A stretch of 64,000 nucleotides of DNA, taken from contig NC_070559.1 of assembly GCF_026914185.1 (NCBI RefSeq), positions 310,001 through 374,000 of the forward strand, given 5' to 3'. The notes beneath the pieces were generated by a model. It did no database searches. It worked only from the letters and a program-made list of their open reading frames with translations, and was not told the DNA's origin. The DNA is from Puccinia triticina (taxonomy: Eukaryota; Basidiomycota; Pucciniomycetes; Pucciniales; Pucciniaceae). Shown one piece after another: positions 42,682-52,742 of the stretch; the first letter of the stretch is position 1, and each line of letters begins with the position of its first letter. A program made the translations under genes and the position numbers.

Positions 42682-45600
42682 GCTAAAATATCCCACTCTT
42701 TTCTATTTAAGGAGGCTCTCCTCCCCCCAGTTGTAATTTCTCTCAGCAAACTACTTGCACTCAGCTTACCCCATAACAGTACAATACTTTCTCACTCTAC
42801 AGTATTAGCCCACTCTATATTGTGGTTTTACACCCTTACATACAAATTACAACCTCATTACAACACTTACACATCAGCTACATCACCATAACCCTTAAGC
42901 CACCTGCTCAAAGTAGGCTATCTTTTGATACACCTCCACTATGACTACATAAACCTTCCAATCATAGATTGGGGGGCTTGTTTTAGTGTCTAGTGACCCA
43001 GGAAAGGCAGAGGTAACCTCATTCATCCCTTTCCGCACTCAGCAAAAGGTTCTCAGGAACACTTTTGAGCTTTACAACGGGTGTATTGTTCATGACAAAA
43101 ATCGCCAGGCTGAGTTATTATTTAGGGGAACTTCAGTAACTAATGTCCCGATAGACCTATCAGATGCTGAGTTTGATCTCTCTTGCAGATTCGTCAGCTA
43201 CCCTCCCGTCACGGAGGCGGAGGTGTTGTCGGCCATCAGGAGGATCAGCCCAAAGAAGGCACCCGGTGTTGATGGGCTCGCCAATGAAACTCTTAAGTCC
43301 CTTTCCGTGCCCCTATCCAGAACGTTGGTGTCACTTTACAACAACCTACTAATGAGCAGCAAATTCCCTGCCGCCTGGAAGGTCGCAGTCACCGCCATCA
43401 TCCATAAGCACGGGAAGCCCGACTACACGAGTCCTTCTGCGTATCGTCCAATTGCGCTGCTCAGCACGATGAGCAAGTTGTTTGAGCTGATTTTGGCTCG
43501 GCGACTCACGGCCTGGGCTGAAGAATCGGGTGTTCTTGCCGAGGGACATTTCGGGGGCAGAAAAGGATCAGGGACGGAAGATTCTCTTTTTGTGTTAGAG
43601 CATTGGGTCAAGGCTAAGTGGAGGGAGGGCAAGGTGGTAGCTGCCCTTTTCTTGGATGTGAAATTGGTGTACCCCTCAGTACACCCTTCCAGATTGATTC
43701 ACTATCTTTTCAAATCTAAGTGCCCGACTTATCTCATACTGATCATCGCTGATTTCCTTAAGGACAGGTTGACGTCCATTAGGCTGGACGATTATGTTTT
43801 GGAAGCCTTTCCCATCCAGATTGGCCTGCCACAGGGATCCCCTTTATCTGTCATTCTTTATATACTGTACAATAACTCACTGCTGACTGAAAAATTTAAC
43901 ACTTTGCAAGATACGGTTTCTATTGGATACATTGACAATGTTGTCCATCTGGTGGTGGCGGAATTGGCGGAGAAGGCTAAGGATGTCCTGGTGGAGAGGG
44001 GTCATCGGTCCCTGCAGTGGGGTGATACCCACGGGGCAATCTTTGACCAAGCCAAGGCCCAATTCTTGTGGCTGACCAAGAGAAAGACACCCGCGGGCGA
44101 CTTCCCCTTTGGCAATCAGCACCTGAAACCGGTGACCGAGTTGAAATGGTTGGGAGTCTGGCTTGATAGCAAACTTTTGTTCAACAGGAACTTCAGAGCT
44201 CTGGAAGAAAAAGCTCACAAAACTTTCAATCAGCTAAGGATATTTGGAAATTCCCGCTGGGGTGAAAAGGAGGCGGATAGAGTAAAACTGATCTGAAGCG
44301 TCTTCTTTCCTAGGATTCTTTATGGGGCCGCCTTGTGGGCCACTCAGCCTAACAGAGCTAAGGTTGCAGCCTTGGCCTTGAAGGTCAACCGACTCGCAGG
44401 AATCTTCTCACTCGGAGTTTTCAGATCGACATCAAGCAAATTCATCCAGGATAGATCAGCAGCGCCGGATTTTATGTTTGAAATCACCAGAACTAGTTTC
44501 TCTTTCTTCTATAGGAAGATTGGTAACAAAGGTTAATAATACTATACAATCCTTCATCTTGTGCAGCAGAGCAGATACAGCTGCCCGTTTTGCGGATTCG
44601 GCAAGGATTGGACTTGCCTCACATGTCGTGGATCAAGCGCGGGCAATGGATCCGGAGGTTGTCAGGCTGACTTTCAACTTCAGGATGGGCCCTTCTAGAG
44701 TCCTGGAGTTCATAAACTTAGATTCCCCCAAGGAAGATGCATTCAGCTCCTTTTCGCTTGGGGGTAACACTCTTGTATCTAACCATGAGAGCGAGGCGGC
44801 GGGAGTCCTTGCTGCAGTCAGATTGGCCAGAGAACTATCTGCGGAAGCCACTCAACGCATCATGATATTTGTGGACAATCAAGGGGTTATCAGAAGGACT
44901 ACCGACTCCTCGGCCCCCAAACCGGGACAGCGACTATTTCTTGAAATTGACAAAGCCTTATCAATGCTCCCGGATATATTGAAGGTAGCATTTGTCTGGT
45001 GCCCAGGTCATAAAGATATCATGGGAAATGAACTGGCGGATGAATTGGCTAGAGAAGCGCTTGAGTCCCCCTCAGCGCAACTCTTGATGGTCAAGAGCAA
45101 CTACAAGAAGGTCCAACGAGCCGCTCTGATGGGCCCTCCCTCCAAGAAATTGCAATCCTCGGGTCTCCACATTGCCGTTAGCTCCCTTATAAACCAGCTT
45201 GCTTCAGGTCATTGCGCACTGAATTACCATTTGTTTCGCATCCACAGGACTTTCAACCCCCTCTGCCCCAATTGCGGGGCTAGGGAAACGGTAGTTCATT
45301 TCATGAACTTTTGCCCACAGGCCAGGTGCCCCATGGTGTCTCTTAGGAGGCACTTACGATCTCTTCGGATTCGCTTCAAAGCAGAACGGCTTGATTTGGT
45401 CCTCGGCAACCGGAAGGCAGCGGCCTTGGCAAGATTTCTTCAAGACTCAAGACAATTCTTGGATCATTTTCCCAAATAACTACTCCCCCCTCCAGTTCCC
45501 TTTGTTTTCCATGTTTCCCTTTTCTTTCCTTATTTTGTTTTCCTCAAATCTTTAAAACCTACTCTGAATACCCTTCCGCCCTTATGACACTAGCATATTT

Positions 45601-45712
45601 GTAGTGGTGTTTGATTTTATCATGTGTTTTGTCTTCTCACATTGTTGTTACTCAGATTCATAGTGTGCAATGCCATAGGCCAAATTACACTTAAAAATAA
45701 AAATAAAAAAGA

Positions 45713-45982
45713 TATTGTCTTTTGAAAAAAGCTTGGACTTTTTTGCTTTTTCGGATTTCTGAGGTATGTACTTAGCATGTATATTACAGGTTTAATCCTG
45801 CTGTTTCTGACCGACACAGCAGTGATATGATATCATATCTCCGATCCGGGCAGCTGCCATATCCTCCACCAACCCTCACCGCAATCCCACCAACACCGAC
45901 CTCATAACCAACCCTCACTCGATCCCACCCACATCAACCTCAGCCCCCTTCCTCGGCAACCTTCCCACCAGCACCTCACTCG
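45713..45982. other. No gene seen; leader of the Tc1/mariner-like gene
   Basis: AT-rich then CA/CT-rich sequence. A perfect 16-bp palindrome, GATATGATATCATATC, is at 45824-45839. No clear terminal repeat of the downstream transposase gene could be defined. Confidence 0.4.
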
Positions 45983-47118
45983 ATGGTCTATCGTCCCCAC
46001 CCCCCGGCAACCAAAATCGCTGTTGTTCGAATGTCCCAGCAAGGCCTCCCAATGGACTCCATCCAGCAACTGTTGGGTGTTCAATTCTCCCCTCAATTGT
46101 TCCGCCGTTGGAAGCACCTCTTTGAAGAAACGCGCTCCGTCATCAGAGATCCAATCAACTACCAAGAAAGAGGTCGCCGGGCGAGTCTCACTCGCGATGA
46201 GTGCAACTTTATGATTGAGCTCGTTCGTTCTGAGCCTGGCCTCTTCTTGGACGAAATACGAGAGAAATTGTATGAATCCTCTGGTGTCCTTCTCAGTACC
46301 TCCGGCGTTCACAGGGCCCTCGTTGAGAAGTTGTCGATTACCTTGAAGAAACCAGACACGAAGAATATCTGCAAGTCACTTGTTACAAAGTATGCATACG
46401 TTGAACGCATGAAGTTCTTCCCTGCAGAGTTCTTGGTATTCACTGGTAAGTATTGTACTCCTTTGTTATGAAAATAAGCAAGCTGAAATCTTACCTTTGT
46501 GCAATGGCATTCAGATGAATGCTCCTTTGCTGACAAGGACCTCCTCCGAACTTATGCGAGGTCAGAAAAAGGAACACCATCGTCAAAGTACCTCGTCAAC
46601 CAGAACCCGGATCGAATCAGTCTACTCCCAGCGATCTCGCTTGACGGGTTATTGGCCCTCACCACTACTTTCGACACCTTTACCGGTCATAAATTTGAGC
46701 ATTTTCTAGAATTCAGCTTGGTGAGTGTTTTTCCTCATGTGAGCCACGACTCTTCCTCGTACTTTCCAAGCTGACAAGCACTCCGTTCTAGCTCCCTCGG
46801 ATGAACAGGTACCCCAATGTGAACTCCGTCATTGTGTGCGACAACGCAACCATCCACCGAGGGGAACGTGTCAAAGAGCTCTGCAACGCCGCCGGGGTCC
46901 GAATCCATTTCTTGCCACCCTACTGCCCAGAACTGAACCCAATTGAGCTCTGCTTTGCGGCAATCAAGCAGGACTTAAGGGCAACTCAACTTTTGAACCA
47001 AACCGACGACCCAGAATGGGAGATCCGCCGAGTCGCCGCCCAAATCATGACCGATAAGTTGTCCTATAAACTCTACCGTCACTGTGGATACTGTGTTCCA
47101 GTTCCAAACCACCACTAG
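45983..47118 (+). CDS. Tc1/mariner-type (DDE_3) transposase, three exons
   Basis: Exons 45983-46445, 46515-46720 and 46792-47118 splice in phase (GTAAGT...TTCAG; GTGAGT...TCTAG) to 331 residues. The first ~120 residues are helix-turn-helix DNA-binding (MSQQGLPMDSIQQLLGVQFS, LYESSGVLLSTSGVHRAL). The catalytic triad is readable: Asp in VFTDECSF (created across intron 1), Asp in VIVCDNATIHRG, and Glu in CPELNPIELCF. Such enzymes cut and paste DNA at TA sites. All three acidic residues are intact, so the gene may be functional. Flanking terminal repeats were not found by eye, so either the element is decayed at its ends or the gene is domesticated. Confidence 0.82.
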
Positions 47119-47746
47119 TCCAAATGTGATCTCTTCTCTCTCTCCGACTTTTCTTACATCTTATCTGAGTTCTGAGTTCATGTCTAGTCCAAAACAACCT
47201 GAGTTTTCCAGTCTCCAGCCCCAGTTTGTTCGTCCCCAGCCCCAGTGTCCTGTCCTAAGCTTCAGTCCACTTGTCAAATAAAACCCTGTCCTTGTCCTCT
47301 CTTTGTCCTGTCCCAAGTTCTTTGTTGCGCTTTGCCAAATCAATCAATAAAAATTTGTTTTGCACACATGTAACTTCCTCCGCCGAGGTTGGTGATGAAA
47401 GAGGCTTAATGGTTTATGTGCGAGATACAAGTCTGGATGAGAGAAGCGTGTGAAATACAAGTCTGGATGCCGGATGGAAGAGAACCTATTGAAAATGAAA
47501 TTAAAGAGATAAATACAAGTCTGGATGCTGGATGAGAGAGAAGAGTGCAAAATACAATCCTAAAACAGGCGACGAAGAGGAGGAGATACAGCGAAAAGGT
47601 CTAATGAGAAGCGCGACGCTTCTCAATTTTTTTGGTGTTGTCTTGCTTATATGGTCCTAAAACTGGTGACGAAGAGCGAGGAGCGATCCAGAGCGAGGAG
47701 CGATCCTAAAACAGGCGACGAAGAGGAGGAGATACGGCGAAAAGGT
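47119..47746. other. Non-coding with tandem repeats
   Basis: Three copies of AATACAAGTCTGGATG-like words (about 47425-47530). An ~87-bp block at 47559-47645 recurs at 47705-47791. Each copy contains the hairpin GAGAAGCG-CGA-CGCTTCTC; the second copy overlaps the 3' end of the minus-strand gene that follows. Confidence 0.6.
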
Positions 47747-47839
47747 CTAATGAGAAGCGCGACGCTTCTCAAATTTTTTGGTGTTGTCTCGCAATTGGGC
47801 AATTATGCCAGGAGACAAGCCCCAACGGGCCATTTCATC

Positions 47840-49078
47840 TCAAGTGATGCTTTCCGATTGAAAGTAGGCAGGATGGTAAATATCCTTCTCGTTGAGGATG
47901 CTGAGGACGTCATCCTTCTTACTCGGCTTGATTTTGACGAAATCGAGGTACTGTGCCATGAGGTCCTCATCGGGCTCAGCCACCGGCGAATCAACCGATC
48001 CTTCGGAAGGGGAAGAGCTGCGATTGGCTTGGGGGGAGGCTTCCTCGATTACGTGAGAGATCTTGCGTTTCTTGTAGGCCGAAAGCTTTTCAAACCGAAG
48101 CGCCGATGGGGGAGCATTGTAGTTAACCCCTACAACTTCTTGTAACTACATCCAGCTCATGCAGTGAATCAGTTCAGGCCAGGACAAGCAAAAGAGAATG
48201 AGACAAAGGCAACTTACAATATCATGCGCCCAAAGTTGGGTATTTTGAGTAGTCAAGGGGATGTATCGGGTGGGGTCCTTTGGATCAATGAAGACCGGCC
48301 ATTTTGAGAGGTACTTCACGTTGGGTGGGTGCTTCGCATAAAGCTGGCTCATGACAACAACAAGCCCCTTGAAGTCGCTGGCTGAAAGATTATTAGCGTT
48401 TGAGCTGAGACTGCCGCTGGCGTTCTGAGCCGCCATCTGAGTCAAAACGTGTGTTTTGATATCGACCGAAATCTTTACCTGTTTTGCTATGGCCGCAAGA
48501 TCAGCCATCTCAACGTGGAGGCCGGCGTGGACGTGATCCGCGTGGGTGTCTCTCATGGTCTGGATCCAACAAGCGTAAGTTTCCTCGTTGTTGACCGTGT
48601 AGTTGTACTTCTTGTGGAATTCCGGGGTTGTCTTGAAGGCCAAAGAGACCTGCCACGAAATGGGTGGGGATCCGGAGGTGAGCGCGTTTTGGATGAGTCC
48701 GTCAGAACCGTCCACGATCTTTCCAGCCTCTGCTGCAACAAGTCTGCGGAAACCGTCGAGATTCAAAGATCCTATATCGAAGGTTATTGCAAAGACCTTC
48801 TTCGTTTTTACAGTGTTCGATAACTTTGGGTTGCCCGGTTTGGGGCAGTACAGCTTGAAGGAAGTGCTGCAATGCGCTTTCTGCGGCTGGTAGAAGCAAA
48901 AACAAGGTTCGTAACCAATAATCAATGTGGACAACCAAGAAAGGGAGGAACTCACTGTGGAAAGAACTGCGTCAGTGCCGTCTCGGCCGTGGGCGCGATC
49001 GCGCTCCGCATCAGAAAGATATCCCATTCGCGGCGGTGGGTGTGCCCTTGCAAAGAGGTCAATGCCGTGTTGTGACAT
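47840..49078 (-). CDS. Unknown three-exon gene, probably ending early at TGA
   Basis: Exons (minus strand) 49078-48956, 48886-48218 and 48145-47840 join in phase 0 at all junctions (GTGAGT...CCAG; GTAAGT...GTAG) to 365 residues from ATG at 49078. No domain is recognised. Landmarks are an N-terminal MSQHGIDLFARAHPPPR, a central stretch with ITFDIGSLNLDGFRRL and HAGLHVEMADLAAIAKQV, and FIDPKDPTRYIPL before the last intron; the last exon is acidic and Ser-rich. The TGA at 47840 is followed in frame by about 30 more plausible codons ending in TAG at 47747, so TGA may be a CGA-to-TGA mutation. A frame open upstream of 49078 runs through a ~20-bp GGTCTGGC-type tandem repeat and into a MITE; the internal ATG was preferred. 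Confidence 0.6.
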
Positions 49079-49264
49079 GTCAATCTTGGTGTGGCAGGGT
49101 TTGCTTGGTCTGCCGGGATTTTCTTGGTCTGGCGGGATTTGCTTGGTCTGACGAGGTTCGCTTGGTCTGGCAAGGTTTGCGCTTGGGATGATTATGACAG
49201 TACTGTCATCATCAAAATAACCAATGATGACATCATCGGGTTTTGACCCCATAATTAATTCATT

Positions 49265-49459
49265 AGGGGGGTTCACGTAAGGCTGATTTCGCAAATCAGC
49301 AACCAAAACCAGCAGATGCAGCTTTTGAAAATCCTGAGAAAGCAAAAAGGTTTGGCTGGGCAGCTCCCCTTTGGAAGCAATCTGCAAGGCATAAACCTTA
49401 CTCACAGGTGCATGAGCAGACAAAATCAGCATTGCTTTTTTTGTAACGCGAACCCCCCT
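49265..49459. mobile_element. 195-bp MITE with AGGGGGGTTC ends (copy 2)
   Basis: Termini AGGGGGGTTCACG and GCGAACCCCCCT, TSD ATT at 49262-49264 and 49460-49462. Same terminal family as 25288-25488 (TSD AAT). It lies just upstream of the unknown minus-strand gene and provides an open frame that could extend that gene's N-terminus. Confidence 0.78.
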
Positions 49460-49812
49460 ATTTAAAAATCCTAAACTTCACGATTTTGAGTCCAAACTTA
49501 TTTCAAAACACAATATGTAAGGCCCCGTTTGGCCGCCCGATGTGATATGATAAATTGTGTATTACTTTACATGACACATGTAGCCCGGTTGAAGTTGTCA
49601 TAGAAACAATAAAACCAAGACAGCGCTTATAACATGTGTGTTTGGTGCAGCCACAAAAAATTTTCTCCTGAGTCCATTTATCACTGCACTGTTTGGTGTG
49701 GCATTGTTCCAAACTATCTACCATACCACAACGTCTCTTCAAAAATGGCTCTATCAAATAATCAGCAATCTCTACAACGAACCCACAAGCAACAACAAAT
49801 CGACGCAAGAAA

Positions 49813-51031
49813 ATGATCATCATGGTTGTTATCATCATAGGCCTTCGTCAGTGGTCGAAAACGATCAAAGAGCCGTACAACGATGCTATCTTCACCGGTG
49901 AAGCCTACACAAGACACATATTGAATGGAAACAGACTTCGAGCTCAAGCAATGTTCCGACTATCCACTCATGTTTTTGATGTGTGCTCAGAAGAACTGCT
50001 CTTGATTGACATCGAACCTGCGTCAAAACTAGTCGGCATGGATGAACAACTGGCAATCTTCTTGTACATTGTCGGCCAGAATGCTACCAACCGGCAGACT
50101 CAAGATCGATTCCAACACAGTGGCGAGACAACATCTCGCATCTTCCATCATGTGATCAACCTTTTCCTTCAGCTGCTCAAGAAATACATTGTTCGACCTC
50201 CAGTTAATGAAGCACACAAGTCCATCTTGGACAACCCCAAATTTTCACCCTTCTTCAATCGATGTATTGGCGCGATGGATGGCTGTCATGTCCCAGCATG
50301 TGTCCCCAAAACGATGGCAGGCCCTTATCGGAATTGGAAAGGGACACTCTCTCAGAATGTACTTGGTGTAGTGGACTTCAACATGAAGTTCACCTACATT
50401 ATGGTTGGCTGGGAGGGGTCTGCGCATGACTCGAGGGTCCTTGGAAGTGCAATGGCTGAAGATTTCAGCATTCCCAGAGGCTCGTTCTACCTTGCCGATG
50501 CGGGTTACTTGCTCTCCAAAGGTATACTGGTTCCTTACCGGGGGGTACGTTATCACCTGCGCGAAAATGCACAGGCAGGTCATAGGTATGCTTTTTGATA
50601 AGCTGTGTCTTTTTCTGTAGCTATGAACTGATGAAGATGATTTTTCCAGGCCCGCAAACAAAGAAGAGCTTTTCAACCTGCGGCATTCAATGCTTCGGAA
50701 CGTCGTTGAGCGGACTTTCGGCGCCTGGAAGAAGCGATTCCCAATTCTCGTACATCCTCTAGAGTACAGTCTGGAAACTCAAGGGAAACTCGTCCTTGCG
50801 CTAGCGGTTCTACACAATATAATCATTGAAAACCACGGCCAGTCAGATTATTTTAACGACAACGATTACGTGGGCCCAGCACCAGAGGATGATGAGATTC
50901 CCGACGATGAAGAAGACGAACCGCCTTTGAGCCGAGCTCAAGAACGAGCTGCACACAAGATCTGGAGGGACTCATTGGCGCAGCAAATGTGGGACCAGTA
51001 CTGCAATTATGTTAATCAACACGGTCGTTGA
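49813..51031 (+). CDS. Harbinger transposase (HARBI1-like, DDE_4), two exons
   Basis: Exons 49813-50585 and 50650-51031 (GTATGC...TCCAG, 64-bp intron) encode 384 residues. The DDE_4 nuclease is complete: Asp in GAMDGCHVP, Asp in LADAGYLLS and Glu in VVERTFGAWKKRFPIL just after the intron; the conserved stretch GQNATNRQTQDRFQHSGE precedes it. The C-terminus is acidic. It cuts at TWA targets together with its Myb-like partner. A short upstream ATG (49744) does not stay open, so 49813 was chosen; the N-terminal residues are uncertain. Confidence 0.9.
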
Positions 51032-51285
51032 AAAATGAGTTTTGTTTTTGATCCTCTTTCATCTTTTACTCTTGATTTGACTGGTATGCATGAGTAGCCA
51101 AAAAAGACTTGAGAAAAATTATGAACAACAATTTTCTTTGATTTATTTTTTTGTTTAGAGACATCATTACCTTGCTCAATGTTTGACAAGATGAGTAGAA
51201 AAAAAAGCAGCAGCAGAATAACTTGTTGTATTTTGGAATATTTAGCAATCTACACTATTTCATGTTTGTAAATTAAGCCGATGAA

Positions 51286-52473
51286 TCAGTTGCCCAGAGG
51301 AAGCTTGGCATTGATCTGCGCGCTCATCCAGCCCCAGGCGTGGTTGTGGTCTCGGATTGCCAGAAAGGCTTTGGCCTTCGCTTCGTTTTCCAAGACGCTA
51401 AAACCCGTGACGAGCTCTTCCATACTGAGACCAGTCGCAAAGTGGTCCTGGAACTTCTCAATTGCAGCGTGTATTGATGAGACTTCTTCTTGGTTAAAGG
51501 CATCAACAAGTCGATTGATTGAGTTTTCAAAGCGATCACCCGATGTGATCCGATGACAACGAGCAGCTTGGACCCCTGGACGTTGAGCAGGTGTTTGTCG
51601 AGCATCCAAGTTTTCGGCAGCATTTTCATCAACACCGGGAGCAGCGGGACCTCCCTCCGCATCTTCAGTCGGGACAGTCGCACCAGATCGACGCAAAACA
51701 CCAGTAGCTGTGTTCCCCTCGAAAATCACTTGGTAGTCCCTGTATTCGAGAAATGGGGTATTCTTAAATCGTCTGGCATTCGGGTGCGACTAAGAGTTAC
51801 GAACAAGGAATCATGTGAGCTCGCTCATCTTCCGACTACCAAGTACCAAGCATCCAGGTCAACTTACAACTAAAAAAGCATTCCAGACCTCCTCTGAGGC
51901 AGTGACCATACATTCGGCCTCGTTCCACCCAAATCCGCTTGCTCCTTTGCAAGCTGCAAACGCGTCCCAGATCTTTTTGAAAGTCTGGTTGAACTTTGAC
52001 TTCACCTTTGGGACAGTAAACTCGACACCGGGGAACTCAGTAGCCAGCTCGGTAGCAACTGTTTGGTGGACCTCTGGTTTGAATCCAGCTTCGCCGCGCT
52101 TTCCTGACTCGACAGCTTTGACATACATCTCGAGCGCACTACGTTCCATGCCGGCGGTCCATACAAGGTTTTTGGTCTTGTCCTTTTTGGGACTATCCTC
52201 TGGCTGGGTTTGGGTTCCGATTGGACTATGTTGAGAAGCATTTGGGCCTGATTGTTGAGAACCCATTGGCTGAGATTGAGTTTGACTCCAGGGGATAGGA
52301 ACTGATTGTTGTGAACTGATTGGTTGCGAGTTCGGAGTACTAGTGGCCTGAGTTGGACGAGATTCCCGCTGAGCTGGAGTAGAAGGAGTCCTTGGAGATT
52401 TCAACGGGTTTCGAGGCTTTGTGGAGCGTTTTGGAGTTGGATGAGGATTTTGGGATGATTTTCGTCGAGCCAT
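51286..52473 (-). CDS. Harbinger Myb/SANT-like DNA-binding protein, two exons
   Basis: Exons (minus) 52473-51868 and 51789-51286 join in phase 0 (GTAAGT...CTTAG) to 369 residues. A basic Pro/Ser/Gln-rich N-terminus (~100 residues) is followed by a Myb/SANT-like trihelix (about 105-200: LVWTAGMERSALEMYVKAV, PKVKSKFNQTFKKIWDAF, FGWNEAECMVTASEEVW) and after the intron HPNARRFKNTPF. The rest is helical and ends in ...INAKLPLGN. In PIF/Harbinger elements the Myb-like protein recruits the transposase to the element ends and the nucleus. The start ATG at 52473 is the only one giving the basic N-terminus in frame. Confidence 0.85.
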
Positions 52474-52742
52474 AATGCGAGTTATCGAGTGTGAGATGAG
52501 AGGAGTCAGAATGTACAACCTGGACTTGGGGACGACAAGTGGATTTATCACCCAGAAATACAGGTCCAGACCTCTATTTCCGAAATGGCGGGGATGATAA
52601 ATTTCCAGTCATGTGCGATCATGTGTTTTATGATATTACTGGCTGCCACAAACACCAAATAAATGTGAGTTATAACCCGGACGACCCCCGTTATAAGTTG
52701 CCTGATTTATCATATAACATCGCGCGGCCAAACGGGGCCTAA

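Larger units (their letters stand above)
30340..43076 (+). mobile_element. ~1.08 kb solo LTR inserted in LINE ORF2, itself split
   Basis: Left end TGTGGTATGC (30340), right end GCTTTACA (43076), flanking ACGG at 30336-30339 and 43077-43080. Its two parts are 30340-31027 and 42687-43076. The right part has a TTCTATTTAAGGAGGC promoter-like block near 42701. It is related to the LTR at 9488-10544. No internal coding region of its own remains, so it is a solo LTR or short LTR element. A Copia element interrupts it (TSD GCTAA). Confidence 0.78.
29024..45479 (+). pseudogene. LINE ORF2: endonuclease, RT, RNase H; interrupted and mutated
   Basis: Segment 29024-30339 encodes an exonuclease-endonuclease-phosphatase type endonuclease (LLQEPWIN, FMDANLHHQHW, TTIDLVW, SDHQALH). 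An in-frame TGA at 30113 is followed by continued homology in the same frame up to 30339. Segment 43081-45479 encodes reverse transcriptase (FLDVKLVYPSVHP; active-site YIDN where YIDD or FVDD is expected), an in-frame TGA at 44294, a frameshift near 44510-44530, then an RNase H-like part (FVDNQGVIRR, WCPGHKDIMGNELAD) and a C-terminal Cys/His motif (CPNCGARETVVHFMNFC). The RNase H N-terminal Asp motif is not visible. With the second catalytic Asp of RT changed to Asn and two stops the element is inactive. Confidence 0.85.
27600..45712 (+). mobile_element. Tad-like LINE carrying a three-deep nest of LTR elements
   Basis: The element has ORF1 (27747-29027) and ORF2 (29024-45479, interrupted) and a 3' UTR ending in an A-rich tail (AAAAATAAAAATAAAAAAG, to ~45712). 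The 5' limit is approximate and no TSD was recognised. Removing 30340-43080 (12741 bp, divisible by three) rejoins ORF2 in frame. Order endonuclease - RT - RNase H with a separate CCHC ORF1 fits the Tad/I group of non-LTR retrotransposons. Confidence 0.85.
49521..52739. mobile_element. Complete PIF/Harbinger transposon
   Basis: 3219 bp with ~36-bp inverted ends (GGCCCCGTTTGGCCGC, then CGATGT and ATATGATAAAT, two mismatches) and TSD TAA (49518-49520, 52740-52742). It holds two convergent genes, the DDE transposase (+) and the Myb-like protein (-), the standard Harbinger pair. Both frames are intact after splicing, so the element may be autonomous. Its terminus matches the two 386-bp MITEs. Confidence 0.93.
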
